From the NCBI RefSeq assembly GCF_000238375.3, contig NZ_AHBZ03000027.1:186001-250000 (forward strand): DNA of 64,000 bases, written 5' to 3'. Origin of the DNA: Pseudoalteromonas citrea. GTDB lineage: Bacteria; Pseudomonadota; Gammaproteobacteria; Enterobacterales; Alteromonadaceae. The notes under the pieces are model-generated. The model worked only from the letters and a program-made list of their open reading frames with translations. It did no database searches and was not told the origin of the DNA. Shown piece by piece: positions 17,723 through 26,536 of this stretch (position 1 is its first letter; every line of letters begins with the position of its first letter). Both the position numbers and the translations under genes were made by a program.

Positions 17723-20700
17723 ATGCAGTTTTTATTTTCCAACGGTCGATTGCAAGCTTTACTCATTGCGCTGTTGATTGTGGCTGGGTTTTCAGCACTG
17801 AATAATTTACCGCGTAGTGAAGACCCAAGGATCATCAATCGGTTTGCCATTATCTCCACCTATTTACCCGGCGCAACAGCGAGTCGTGTTGAAGCACAAG
17901 TTACTGAAAAATTAGAGCTTAAGTTAAAGTCTCAAGCCGAAATAAAAAATATGATTGGTATGTCGCGTGCGGGTATATCAGTTATAAGTATAGAGTTAAA
18001 AGATGAAGTGACAGAGGTGATCCCGGTATGGTCTCGGTTACGGGATTTACTCGCTGATGCACAATCACAGTTGCCTGAACAAGCGAGTTTATCGGTACTT
18101 GAAGACGATAGAGGCTACGCCTATACCAGAATTGTCGCCATAACAGGTGAAGACAATAAATCGTCGTTAATGAGTTTGAATCGCTATGCTAAAGAGTTAA
18201 AAAATCAGCTCACCAATACTTCTGGTGTTGAGGTTGTGCATTTATTTGGCGGGGTTGAAGAGGAGATAAGGGTTACTTATGACACTGATAAAGCGGCTCT
18301 TGCTGGTGTGTCATTACAACAAATTGCTGAGGCTATTCAGGGCGCAGACCCAAAAGTAGCAGCGGGTGCATTGATCAACAGCCAAGCGCATTTGCAAATT
18401 GAATTAAACGGTACGTTTGACTCATTGGCACGCATTGCGGCGATCCCGTTATCGAGTAACGATGATATAGCACAGTTTGTATTAGCTGATGTTGCAACGG
18501 TCAGTCGAGAGCTGCGTTCACCCCGCAGGGAAATAGCACTGGTTGATGGTCAGCAAGGGGTTTTTTTAGGAGTAAGAATGCAGCCCGATTTTCGGGTGGA
18601 TCGTTGGTCTGAAATGATTGACGACACTTTACAGCGTTTTGAAAAAACATTGCCCAATAGCATTAATTTACACAATGTATTTGATCAAAAAGTCTATACC
18701 GAAGCACGACTCGGCGAATTAATTGAAAATATAGCTGTTGGGTTTGTGTTGATCCTCGCAGTGTTATTATTAACTTTGGGGTTTAAAGCGGCGGTTATTG
18801 TCGGTATCGCACTGCCGCTCACGGTGTTATTCACCCTTGGTTGTATGAATATGTATGGGTTACCTATTCATCAAATGTCAGTGACTGGATTAGTGGTAGC
18901 TCTGGGGATAATGGTAGATAACGCAATTGTTATTACTGACTCAATTGCACGTTTCCGGCAACAAGGTATGACGGCTCTAAATGCGGTGAAAAAAGCGGTT
19001 AATCATTTCTGGCTACCTTTACTGAGCTCCACTTTGACAACCATTTTAGCCTTTGCGCCCATAGTACTTATGCCGGGACAATCAGGGGAATTTGTAGGTG
19101 GAATAGCCTTGAGTGTTATTTTTGCTTTAGTTGGCTCTTATGTTATCTCTCACTCACTCATCGCGGTTTTTGCAGGGCGGTTTTTGCCCGACAAGAGCCA
19201 GCAGGGCCTATTACATAACGGTATTTGTTTACCGCGCCTTTCTGAGCGCTTTAAAGCGTTGTTGTATTTTGCTATTCATCGGCCAAGAAGAACTATTTTA
19301 GTGGTAATGATACTCCCTATTGCTGGTTTCTTTGGAGCCACCCAACTAACGGAGCAGTTTTTTCCTTCAGCCGATAGAGATATGTTTCATATTGAGGTGA
19401 GGCTATCAGCTAATAGTAGTATTGCAGCGACGCAAAAAAATGTGGCGCAAATGTCGGAGTTTATTCTTGAGCATGAAGGTATTGAGCAATTAAATTGGAT
19501 GATTGGTAATAACATCCCTTTGTTCTATTACAATTTAATGCAGCGTGACAAAGGCGCGAAAAATTATGCGCAAGCCATGGTCAAGGTAAGCGACTTTGAA
19601 ACGGCTAATCTACTCATTAAAAAGCTGCAGCATGGTTTAGATAGAGAGTTTCCTCAAGCGCAAACATTGGTTCGTAAACTCGAGCAAGGGCCGCCGTTTA
19701 ATGCGCCGATAGAATTGCGAGTATATGGCCCAAACTTATCGGTATTAAGTGAAATTGGGCAAAACCTGCGTTCTGAGCTGATTGCTCATCAGCAGATCAC
19801 ACATACAAGAACGACCTTAGAGTCGGGGAGCGCAAAAGTAGTATTAAATGCAGATGAGTCTTTACTGAGTCATGCTGGTGTTAAGTTAACAGATATTGCA
19901 ACTGTGCTTCAAGCTCAGTTGGAAGGAGTTGTCGTTGCGTCGCTGCTTGAGAAAACAGAAACGGTACCGGTGAGATTACGAACATCACAAGCGCAAAGTA
20001 ACTCAATAGATGATTTATATGCAACTCAGTTTATGAGTGAGCAACCATTATTATTAGGTGCATTTGCGCAAGTTAACTTAGAACCTGAACAAAGTACGAT
20101 TCATCGTCGCAATGGCGAACGGGTTAATGTTGTTGAAGCTTTTCTTGAGGCGGGTGTTCTACCACAAGCAGTACTAAATGAGATCCAGCAACAATTGCAA
20201 GAGGTACAGCAAACACTGCCAGCTGGGTACCGTATTGAAATAGGTGGAGAATCGCAGCAGCGAGATGAAGCTGTCGGCGTGTTACTGGGGCAAATAGGGG
20301 TTATAGTGGTACTGCTTATTACTATACTGGTATTAACGTTTAACTCTTTCACGACAACATTTGTCATACTCGTGACGGCGGTGCAGTCAGCACTGCTTGG
20401 CTTATTGAGTGTATATATTGCAGGCTATCCGTTTGGTTTTACCGTGATCATTGCATTGTTAGGGTTAATGGGATTAGCTATTAACGCTGCGATTGTCATT
20501 TTATCTGAGCTAAAAGCCAATAATGCTGGTAGCGATGTGCATAAAGTGGTGCAAAGTGTGATGACCTGTACGCGCCATATTAGCTCTACAACAATCACGA
20601 CAGTTGGTGGATTTATGCCCCTGATTTTGGCTGGAGGTGGCTTTTGGCCGCCTTTTGCTGTTGCGATAGCTGGTGGCACAGTATTGACGACGGTGTTGTC

Positions 20701-20788
20701 TTTTTTCTTTGTGCCTGCAGTGTATAAATTATGTATAAAAGCTGCGCCTGTAAGCGATATAGAACCTGTAGTCATGAGCAGCAAGTAA
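17723..20788 (+). CDS. RND efflux pump, HAE/AcrB family
   Basis: This 1021-residue inner-membrane transporter has the RND two-fold repeat: an N-terminal hydrophobic segment, a large periplasmic loop, a cluster of membrane segments with LGIMVDNAIVITDS, and a second half with GLAINAAIVIL. AcrB's TM4 Asp-Asp pair reads Asp-Asn here and the TM10 lysine position is Asn, as in several non-AcrB clades. It should export an amphiphilic molecule with the adaptor upstream and an unlinked outer-membrane factor. Location directly behind the five-gene biosynthetic operon suggests self-protection or secretion. A strong terminator lies downstream. Confidence 0.92.
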   Translation: MQFLFSNGRLQALLIALLIVAGFSALNNLPRSEDPRIINRFAIISTYLPGATASRVEAQVTEKLELKLKSQAEIKNMIGMSRAGISVISIELKDEVTEVIPVWSRLRDLLADAQSQLPEQASLSVLEDDRGYAYTRIVAITGEDNKSSLMSLNRYAKELKNQLTNTSGVEVVHLFGGVEEEIRVTYDTDKAALAGVSLQQIAEAIQGADPKVAAGALINSQAHLQIELNGTFDSLARIAAIPLSSNDDIAQFVLADVATVSRELRSPRREIALVDGQQGVFLGVRMQPDFRVDRWSEMIDDTLQRFEKTLPNSINLHNVFDQKVYTEARLGELIENIAVGFVLILAVLLLTLGFKAAVIVGIALPLTVLFTLGCMNMYGLPIHQMSVTGLVVALGIMVDNAIVITDSIARFRQQGMTALNAVKKAVNHFWLPLLSSTLTTILAFAPIVLMPGQSGEFVGGIALSVIFALVGSYVISHSLIAVFAGRFLPDKSQQGLLHNGICLPRLSERFKALLYFAIHRPRRTILVVMILPIAGFFGATQLTEQFFPSADRDMFHIEVRLSANSSIAATQKNVAQMSEFILEHEGIEQLNWMIGNNIPLFYYNLMQRDKGAKNYAQAMVKVSDFETANLLIKKLQHGLDREFPQAQTLVRKLEQGPPFNAPIELRVYGPNLSVLSEIGQNLRSELIAHQQITHTRTTLESGSAKVVLNADESLLSHAGVKLTDIATVLQAQLEGVVVASLLEKTETVPVRLRTSQAQSNSIDDLYATQFMSEQPLLLGAFAQVNLEPEQSTIHRRNGERVNVVEAFLEAGVLPQAVLNEIQQQLQEVQQTLPAGYRIEIGGESQQRDEAVGVLLGQIGVIVVLLITILVLTFNSFTTTFVILVTAVQSALLGLLSVYIAGYPFGFTVIIALLGLMGLAINAAIVILSELKANNAGSDVHKVVQSVMTCTRHISSTTITTVGGFMPLILAGGGFWPPFAVAIAGGTVLTTVLSFFFVPAVYKLCIKAAPVSDIEPVVMSSK

Positions 20789-20951
20789 ATGGGTTGGTGA
20801 GGGTGTTAACAACATAAATGTGTTTATTGAATAGTAACACTTCGTATTTTTCGATGTTATTAACTGTAATAATATGATTTTATTTTATTATGAGACAGGT
20901 AAACTGACTTTGTTTTCACACTTATCCCTCATCAATACCCATGATGTGTTT

Positions 20952-20979
20952 GGCCGCTTTTGCGGCCTTTTTTCTTTTT
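20952..20979 (+). terminator. Intrinsic terminator downstream of RND operon
   Basis: GGCCGC and GCGGCC pair perfectly around a TTTT loop, followed by TTTTTTCTTTTT. This is the clearest terminator in the window. The rest of the 20789-21187 gap is AT-rich and otherwise holds only the hairpin at 21141-21177. Confidence 0.85.
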
Positions 20980-21140
20980 AAACAGCATTTTAGTTAAAGT
21001 TGTATTGGTATTTCTATTTTTACATTAAAAGTGCGTAATCATCAGCAAGTGACTTTTTACACTCTTACTATAACGATGGGTTAGAGTAGGGAGGTGCTTT
21101 GAGGTTTGTTATTGTGGCTTATACACGTCTGATCATATAC

Positions 21141-21177
21141 AGACTATGTATTAGCGTATAACACTAATACATAGTCT
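21141..21177 (-). terminator. 14-bp hairpin after protease-partner gene
   Basis: AGACTATGTATTAG and CTAATACATAGTCT form a perfect 14-bp stem with a 9-nt loop, 10 nt after the stop of the minus-strand gene. No T run follows on that strand, so it may be a stability hairpin or weak terminator. Confidence 0.55.
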
Positions 21178-21187
21178 AACGTGCTTA

Positions 21188-21613
21188 TTATTCAGCTTCT
21201 ACTGCATCTGGCTTCATGCCAAGTTGCGCTGATATAACACTATCAAGGTTTTGAACTTGAGCAAGCACAAGCGACAGATCCATTGTTTGGTCTTCTATTT
21301 TGAAAATTGCGCGTTGTTCTCGCGTATAAATCAACGAAAGTCCTAATGAGTCAGCGATTTTCTGAGCGACGACATAGGTTGGCAGTTTAGCCACAATTTC
21401 ACCTGTTAATGTATACGTCTCATGAGAATTAAGCTCTGCTATTTGGTCGCCAACGTAAAGTGCGGGTGATAGACTCGTTCCTTCAACTTTTGCAAAAAAT
21501 TGGCCGTTTGAGAGGAATGTGTGATTCGATAATTGCACAGGCTCTGCAATCAAGATTTCCTCTGCTGTTGCTTGTGCCATAAAAACGAGCGCTGGAATTA
21601 ATAATACTTTCAT
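21188..21613 (-). CDS. Small exported protein, probable protease chaperone (ASP ORF2-like)
   Basis: This 141-residue protein has a signal peptide (MKVLLIPALVFMAQATA) and no membrane segment or catalytic motif I recognise. It starts 10 nt after the stop of the S8 protease gene on the same strand. In Aeromonas sobria the kexin-like serine protease ASP is encoded just upstream of orf2, whose small exported product is an external chaperone needed for ASP folding. Gene order, size and export match that pair, so a chaperone or inhibitor role is inferred from context rather than from a sequence motif. It could also be an unrelated periplasmic protein. Confidence 0.65.
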   Translation of the reverse strand: MKVLLIPALVFMAQATAEEILIAEPVQLSNHTFLSNGQFFAKVEGTSLSPALYVGDQIAELNSHETYTLTGEIVAKLPTYVVAQKIADSLGLSLIYTREQRAIFKIEDQTMDLSLVLAQVQNLDSVISAQLGMKPDAVEAE

Positions 21614-21623
21614 AATTTATCTC

Positions 21624-23420
21624 CTATTTATGACCGATGAAACGGATTTTCCAAGAAGTAAGCGTGCCATCTTCTTGGTTATTTCTATGTGTAAAGCGTA
21701 CGTTAGGCTCGCCTGATGCTGAAGGATTAAAGGTGAATTTTTCATCTTGGCCTTGTGTATCAATGAGGCGTAACGTCCATAAGCCTGTAGCTGACTCGCC
21801 ATAGAAGTTATGAGACAGCATTTGAGTTTCGGTAAAACCGGAACGACCAAAAATAGTCCCAGTACGCGGTGTCATGAGTACACTACGTGTCCCTGATGGA
21901 GATATGAGCTCTACGGCAACATCTCGGGTACTTGTATGATCAGCATTTAGCTGAATTTGAACTGTTTCTACAGTGAGCTCTTCTGTTTGTTCAAAGTGGC
22001 TGTCCACACCCGTCAGTGTGCCGTCAGGGATCGGGGTATTGGCAACGGTAGAGTGCCAGTCTGTGATCTCTAAAGGTGGCAGTGTTGCTGAATAGAAGCG
22101 GGCCATAGTCACAGCAGCATCAACGTTTACAGCGCCAAAGCCGTAGAAGGTGTGAAAGTCATACCCAGCAGCATTTGTTTGCCATGCAGGGATCGCATCA
22201 TAACTGAATTCATCACCCTCTTTATGAGTGAATGATAATGATACGCCAGGGTGCTCTGCATCAATTTTTCGCGCGGTAGATGCCAATATATGACGCACAT
22301 CGCGCCAATTTAACGCTGGGTTTGCCGACATTACTAACGCAATAGCACCTGCAACGTTGGGCGCAGCGGACGAAGTCCCATTCATACGTGCGTTATAATC
22401 ACAGTTTGGGTCAAGCTCATGCCCGCCATGTAAATCGTTGCGACCATAAGCGGGGTTTCGGCCTCTATCACAACCTGTTAAATCAGTGGTAATAATGGCT
22501 GGCGAGGTTGTACCGTATTGACCTCCTGGTGCTGATACAAAAATATTTGAACCAACCTCAGAATAAGACGATTTTACGCCATCAGCGTTATAAGCTGATG
22601 CGACTAAATTCCAATAAGTGGCATCCATTCTCTCTAGGTTAGAGTTTTGTACTGGCAAGCCTTGGTTTGCATTGTCAAAATAAATACGACCACGGCCATA
22701 AGTTTTCAATGTAATTGATTGAGACTGGTAGCTATTACCAGCAGACTTTACAAATATCGCGCCTTTACCACCATGTGAATATCGCGTGATCTCTTCTTGG
22801 GCGTCATCATTGCGTTTTAACCAAGGCGTTACGTCATAGTTGTAACGCTGCGGTGAGGTACGTGCGCCGCCATAACTTTGGTTAAAAACACGAGGGAAGT
22901 CGAAAGATGAACGATTGAAACCGTCAGAGTACAAACCATGTGATTGTAGCCAATTAGCTTCGGTCCACTTGCGTAAAAGGTTAAAACCAACCAGTCCTGC
23001 CTGTGGCGCAACGCCGCGACCGCCAATACCGTTATATGCTGAGGCTGCAATGATCCCAGCCACTGCGGTACCATGTGTATCGTTACCATCTCTTGGTTTT
23101 AAATCAGCAGAATCAGTTAGAAAGTCCCATGATCCAGGCTTTACATTATTAATTAAATCGGGGTGATCAAGTTGCACTCCACCATCAATAACGGCGGCTG
23201 TTACACCTACACCTAATATACCCAGTGCATGAGTAAGGTCTAGATTCATATCTTCCCCAGCTTTTCCGCCTCGATCGGAAAATGCTGTTTGACCGGTATT
23301 TTGCAAATGCCATTGCTGACTCGTTAGTGGATCACCTTCTCTTAATACGTAGTCAACATTCGCCATAGCGTTACAGGAAGCTGCAATAACTGCAGCCAAA
23401 TAAGTATATTTTAATTTCAT
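21624..23420 (-). CDS. Secreted subtilisin/kexin-like serine protease with P domain
   Basis: This 598-residue S8 protease carries a signal peptide (MKLKYTYLAAVIAASCNAMA). Its catalytic residues are in AAVIDGGVQLDHPDL (Asp), RDGNDTHGTAVAGI (His), VKSAGNSYQ (oxyanion Asn) and MNGTSSAAPNVAG (Ser). From about residue 450 to the end there is a proprotein-convertase P domain (VELISPSGTRSVL, GLWTLRLIDTQG). This is the kexin-like architecture of Aeromonas ASP, and no long N-terminal pro-region is visible. Absence of a pro-peptide fits the need for an external chaperone, for which the adjacent small exported gene is a candidate. It is expected in the periplasm or outside the cell. Confidence 0.93.
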   Translation of the reverse strand: MKLKYTYLAAVIAASCNAMANVDYVLREGDPLTSQQWHLQNTGQTAFSDRGGKAGEDMNLDLTHALGILGVGVTAAVIDGGVQLDHPDLINNVKPGSWDFLTDSADLKPRDGNDTHGTAVAGIIAASAYNGIGGRGVAPQAGLVGFNLLRKWTEANWLQSHGLYSDGFNRSSFDFPRVFNQSYGGARTSPQRYNYDVTPWLKRNDDAQEEITRYSHGGKGAIFVKSAGNSYQSQSITLKTYGRGRIYFDNANQGLPVQNSNLERMDATYWNLVASAYNADGVKSSYSEVGSNIFVSAPGGQYGTTSPAIITTDLTGCDRGRNPAYGRNDLHGGHELDPNCDYNARMNGTSSAAPNVAGAIALVMSANPALNWRDVRHILASTARKIDAEHPGVSLSFTHKEGDEFSYDAIPAWQTNAAGYDFHTFYGFGAVNVDAAVTMARFYSATLPPLEITDWHSTVANTPIPDGTLTGVDSHFEQTEELTVETVQIQLNADHTSTRDVAVELISPSGTRSVLMTPRTGTIFGRSGFTETQMLSHNFYGESATGLWTLRLIDTQGQDEKFTFNPSASGEPNVRFTHRNNQEDGTLTSWKIRFIGHK

Positions 23421-23532
23421 TTATGTTGTTCTTTTATTTAATGAAAGTGAAATGTACCTCATTAAGGTTCTAATGAATACAAAAAGTTAATTTTTTGTTT
23501 TTTAGGGGGGCTTAGCTGTTGTGCTTACTCTA

Positions 23533-23574
23533 TAAAGGCTGCTCACAATAAATCCCTAAAGTGAGCAGCCTTTA
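23533..23574. terminator. Strong hairpin between TonB receptor and protease genes
   Basis: TAAAGGCTGCTCAC and GTGAGCAGCCTTTA form a perfect 14-bp stem with a 14-nt loop, just after the stop of the minus-strand TonB receptor. U-tract is short (TTTA), but length and position make it a good terminator candidate. Confidence 0.7.
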
Positions 23575-23592
23575 AAGGGCCTGTGGCTTAAT

Positions 23593-25884
23593 TTACCAAG
23601 AATATCTAAATGCAAGTTTCCAGTTTACGGGCTCACCGTGTAAAACATTTCCACTCCAATTTGAAACGCTATCGTAGTAATGTTTATCAAAAAGGTTATT
23701 TACATTTAACGCAATACTCATTTTATCGTTAATCGCATAACGTGCCATTACGTTAACCAAAACAGTCGATGATTGTTCGAATCTGTAGTCTTCAATAGTA
23801 CCATCCGCTGTTGGTCTATCGATATTCTTATAAAAATCACCCGTCCAGTTAACGCCAAAACCTGCTGTAAACCCCTGAAAGTAATTATTAAAGTCGTAGG
23901 TCGTGAATATATTTAAGAGCTGTTTGGGCTCATTGGTATAGAGCTCTTCACCTTCTCTAGACTTGGTTTTATGCTTAGAGTAACTGGCACTGAGATCCCA
24001 ATTTTCAGATAATGCGCCAGTTAATTCTATTTCATAGCCGTTGGTTTTATCACCTTTACCACGCTGAATATAAGGCGTATGACCTCCCGGGGTGGTATAG
24101 TTTTCATCATAATTAGGGTCTTGAACAGCGAGTCCATTTTCAATATTTTCATATATCGCAGCAGTAAAATTAAGCGCACCGTCTAGTAACTCTCCTTTTA
24201 TGCCAAACTCATAACTTTCACCTGTTTTAGGGTCAAGCATTTTATCGTTCGCATCAAAATAAGTTTGTGGTGTAAAGGCTTCTGTATAACTGGCATACAC
24301 ACTATATTCATCAGAGACATCGAAGATAACACCCGCGTAAGGGGTCACTTCGTTATTAACCTCCTCTTTGTCGTATTGACCTAAATGTTGCCCACTGATA
24401 GCGTCATAACGATCAGCTTCGTAATCCCAGTTAGTTAACCGTGCACCCAGTATGATTTTTACCTGATCATGCGGATTTAATCGGGCAGCGACAAAGCCGC
24501 CATGTGATTTTGTCACGCTGAGTCCTTCTCGGCCGAGATCTTTAAACGGGTAGCGAGGTACATTGCCTGTCCAATCATGATAATTAAGCCCGTCTAATGA
24601 AATAACACTTTGATCAGCCTCTTTACCAAATGATGTCCGATCCCGTGTAAAGCTGTTGTAACTAAAAATCACTTCATGGGTTCTTGAGAATAACTCTACA
24701 GGGCCTTGTAGTGTTATGTCGAATGTGTGTTGCTTATCCTCAGAGCTACTTATTACAGCGCTGTAATCAAACCCTGCGTCACTACTTCCATCTGGGTTGA
24801 TATTACTATTTGGGTAGATGAAAAATAGCTCACCGCCTTGCATCTCTATGGTGTTATACGTTGTAATCGCGCTTAGCTGCCAGTCATTTTCAAAACCATG
24901 ATCGATGCCGATGAAATAGGTATGCTCTTTGAGTGGCCAACCACTCCATTTTGCAGTCATACCTGTATCACTGCTTTTGCCGTTGAACCGCGAGCCATCA
25001 GAATTAAAGTAAGGCTGCGAATGTGTGTTGATGGCCCCTCGCGATGCGGTATCAGCATATTCTGCACCGACTCTCAATAAAGTATAGTCAGTAAGATCTG
25101 CCTCTAACGTTGTATAAACAGAGGTTTTTTCTTGGCCGTAGCGCTCAACATGTGAATCTGTATCGTAGTGAGCAGCCACAAAACGTGCTCGCACATTGCC
25201 TTCTTCTGTTATGGCATTGGCAATATCTATTTCAGCACGTCGATTGTTCCAGCTACCGGCAGAAAGGCCAATATGTGCTTCTAAATCGGTTATTGTTGCG
25301 CGTTTTCTTACTAGATTTACAGTTGCTGTGGGCTCTCCAGCACCCGTTAGTAATCCATTGGCACCACGCACAATTTCAACACGCTCAAATGCGACTGAGT
25401 CGCCATTTACACTAGGGCGGCGGCCGCCAGGAAATTGCTGTACACCATCGATTTGAATTAGGTTTACGTCACCACCACGTACCATAAAGTTAGGGCGATC
25501 TAAGCTAGAACTTCGGCTGGTATAGAAACCAGTTGCATTTCTTAATATGTCTTCGATGTTGATAGCTTGCAAGTCTTGGATCATTTGATTGCTAATGACG
25601 CTTACAGCTTGTGGTGTTTCGCGTTGCGAGAGGATCATTTTAAGTGCAGCTTTATTTGCCGACTCTGAGTAATTACCAATACTATTACCGGTAATATATA
25701 TGTGCTCGAGCTCTTGAACTCGGTCGCTTTCCTTTTCAAATTTCTGCTTTTCTCCTGCGCCGCTTGGCACCATATTGTCGATGTTGCTTTGCTCAGCGAA
25801 TACATTAACCGAAGCACTGAGTATTAATGCACATGTTGAAAATTTAAAGCGTGCAGGGAGTTGAGTGGAAGTGAGAATAGTCAC
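23593..25884 (-). CDS. TonB-dependent siderophore receptor (FpvA/FhuE-like)
   Basis: This 763-residue outer-membrane receptor has a signal peptide ending near SASVNVFA, then a plug beginning LSQRETPQAVSVISNQMI with FMVRGGDVNLIQIDGVQ and FERVEIVRGANGLLTGAGEP. A long barrel follows, ending in NWKLAFRYSW. The plug wording is that of the ferripyoverdine/coprogen (FpvA, FhuE) group of hydroxamate-type receptors. No signalling N-terminal extension for an ECF sigma pathway is evident. A Fur-like site lies about 75 nt upstream. The actual siderophore is not deducible. Confidence 0.93.
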   Translation of the reverse strand: MTILTSTQLPARFKFSTCALILSASVNVFAEQSNIDNMVPSGAGEKQKFEKESDRVQELEHIYITGNSIGNYSESANKAALKMILSQRETPQAVSVISNQMIQDLQAINIEDILRNATGFYTSRSSSLDRPNFMVRGGDVNLIQIDGVQQFPGGRRPSVNGDSVAFERVEIVRGANGLLTGAGEPTATVNLVRKRATITDLEAHIGLSAGSWNNRRAEIDIANAITEEGNVRARFVAAHYDTDSHVERYGQEKTSVYTTLEADLTDYTLLRVGAEYADTASRGAINTHSQPYFNSDGSRFNGKSSDTGMTAKWSGWPLKEHTYFIGIDHGFENDWQLSAITTYNTIEMQGGELFFIYPNSNINPDGSSDAGFDYSAVISSSEDKQHTFDITLQGPVELFSRTHEVIFSYNSFTRDRTSFGKEADQSVISLDGLNYHDWTGNVPRYPFKDLGREGLSVTKSHGGFVAARLNPHDQVKIILGARLTNWDYEADRYDAISGQHLGQYDKEEVNNEVTPYAGVIFDVSDEYSVYASYTEAFTPQTYFDANDKMLDPKTGESYEFGIKGELLDGALNFTAAIYENIENGLAVQDPNYDENYTTPGGHTPYIQRGKGDKTNGYEIELTGALSENWDLSASYSKHKTKSREGEELYTNEPKQLLNIFTTYDFNNYFQGFTAGFGVNWTGDFYKNIDRPTADGTIEDYRFEQSSTVLVNVMARYAINDKMSIALNVNNLFDKHYYDSVSNWSGNVLHGEPVNWKLAFRYSW

Positions 25885-25957
25885 GGTTCATCCTTAAATA
25901 TCTATATGGGTACTGAAATCGCAGAGATTATCACTCCTTGAAAATGCTTTTGCAAGT

Positions 25958-25976
25958 GATTGTGATTATCATTTGT
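25958..25976. promoter_or_regulatory. Fur box upstream of TonB receptor
   Basis: GATTGTGATTATCATTTGT matches the 19-bp Fur consensus at about 13 of 19 positions, with the TGAT-ATCAT core intact. It lies between the receptor and the divergent small membrane protein gene, so it could control either. Confidence 0.55.
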
Positions 25977-26072
25977 ATTTGCTGGTTTTGTATTCAGTAG
26001 TTCAGAGTCGATTAAATATATCAGCGTAAAATGCGGCTTCTTTAAAAAAGCAAAGTAGAAAGTGGCGTTGAT

Positions 26073-26294
26073 ATGGCAATTGTAATTAGTAGTGTGTTGT
26101 TGTTCGTGGTGTCGGTAAGTGTCTTAATGAGTGCCGCTGTATGTAAAAATACCAAACTGAAAAGGGCTGGGTTATTTGGATTGCTGTTGGGTTGTGTGTT
26201 AATGGGAAGTAGTTTTTACGGTGATTTTTGGCAAATGGACGGATGTTTGGACAGTGGTGGGAGTTATAATGAAACCTTGAAGGTGTGTGAATAA
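26073..26294 (+). CDS. Small hypothetical membrane protein
   Basis: This 73-residue protein has two hydrophobic stretches (VLLFVVSVSVLMSAAV and AGLFGLLLGCVLMGSSF) and a C-terminal tail with two cysteines (DGCLDSGG, LKVCE) that could form a disulfide in the periplasm. I do not recognise the family. It is divergent from the TonB receptor, with the Fur-like site between them. The reading frame is plausible from composition, but its Shine-Dalgarno is weak. Confidence 0.6.
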   Translation: MAIVISSVLLFVVSVSVLMSAAVCKNTKLKRAGLFGLLLGCVLMGSSFYGDFWQMDGCLDSGGSYNETLKVCE

Positions 26295-26536
26295 GTTTAA
26301 CCGGGCTCAAGTTGCGGTATTTTTAGTGCGAAAGAGCGCTTAGATTTGTCGCATTTCAACGCGCTTTGGAAAAAAGTAATTTATTTCCACCTTGATTGGC
26401 AATTAATCCAAGACTATTGCCGTGAAAAAGTCGATAATTACGCTAATTTAGATTTGCTTGCTCGCAGTAAACTTGTGTATAGGTGTAAACACTATACAGA
26501 TTGCATTGCGCGCAACACCAAACGTGGAATACCTCA

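Noticed and set aside
17723-20788. Defective RND pump because the TM10 lysine position is Asn
   Set aside because: Several functional RND clades differ from AcrB at this site; the protein is otherwise full length.
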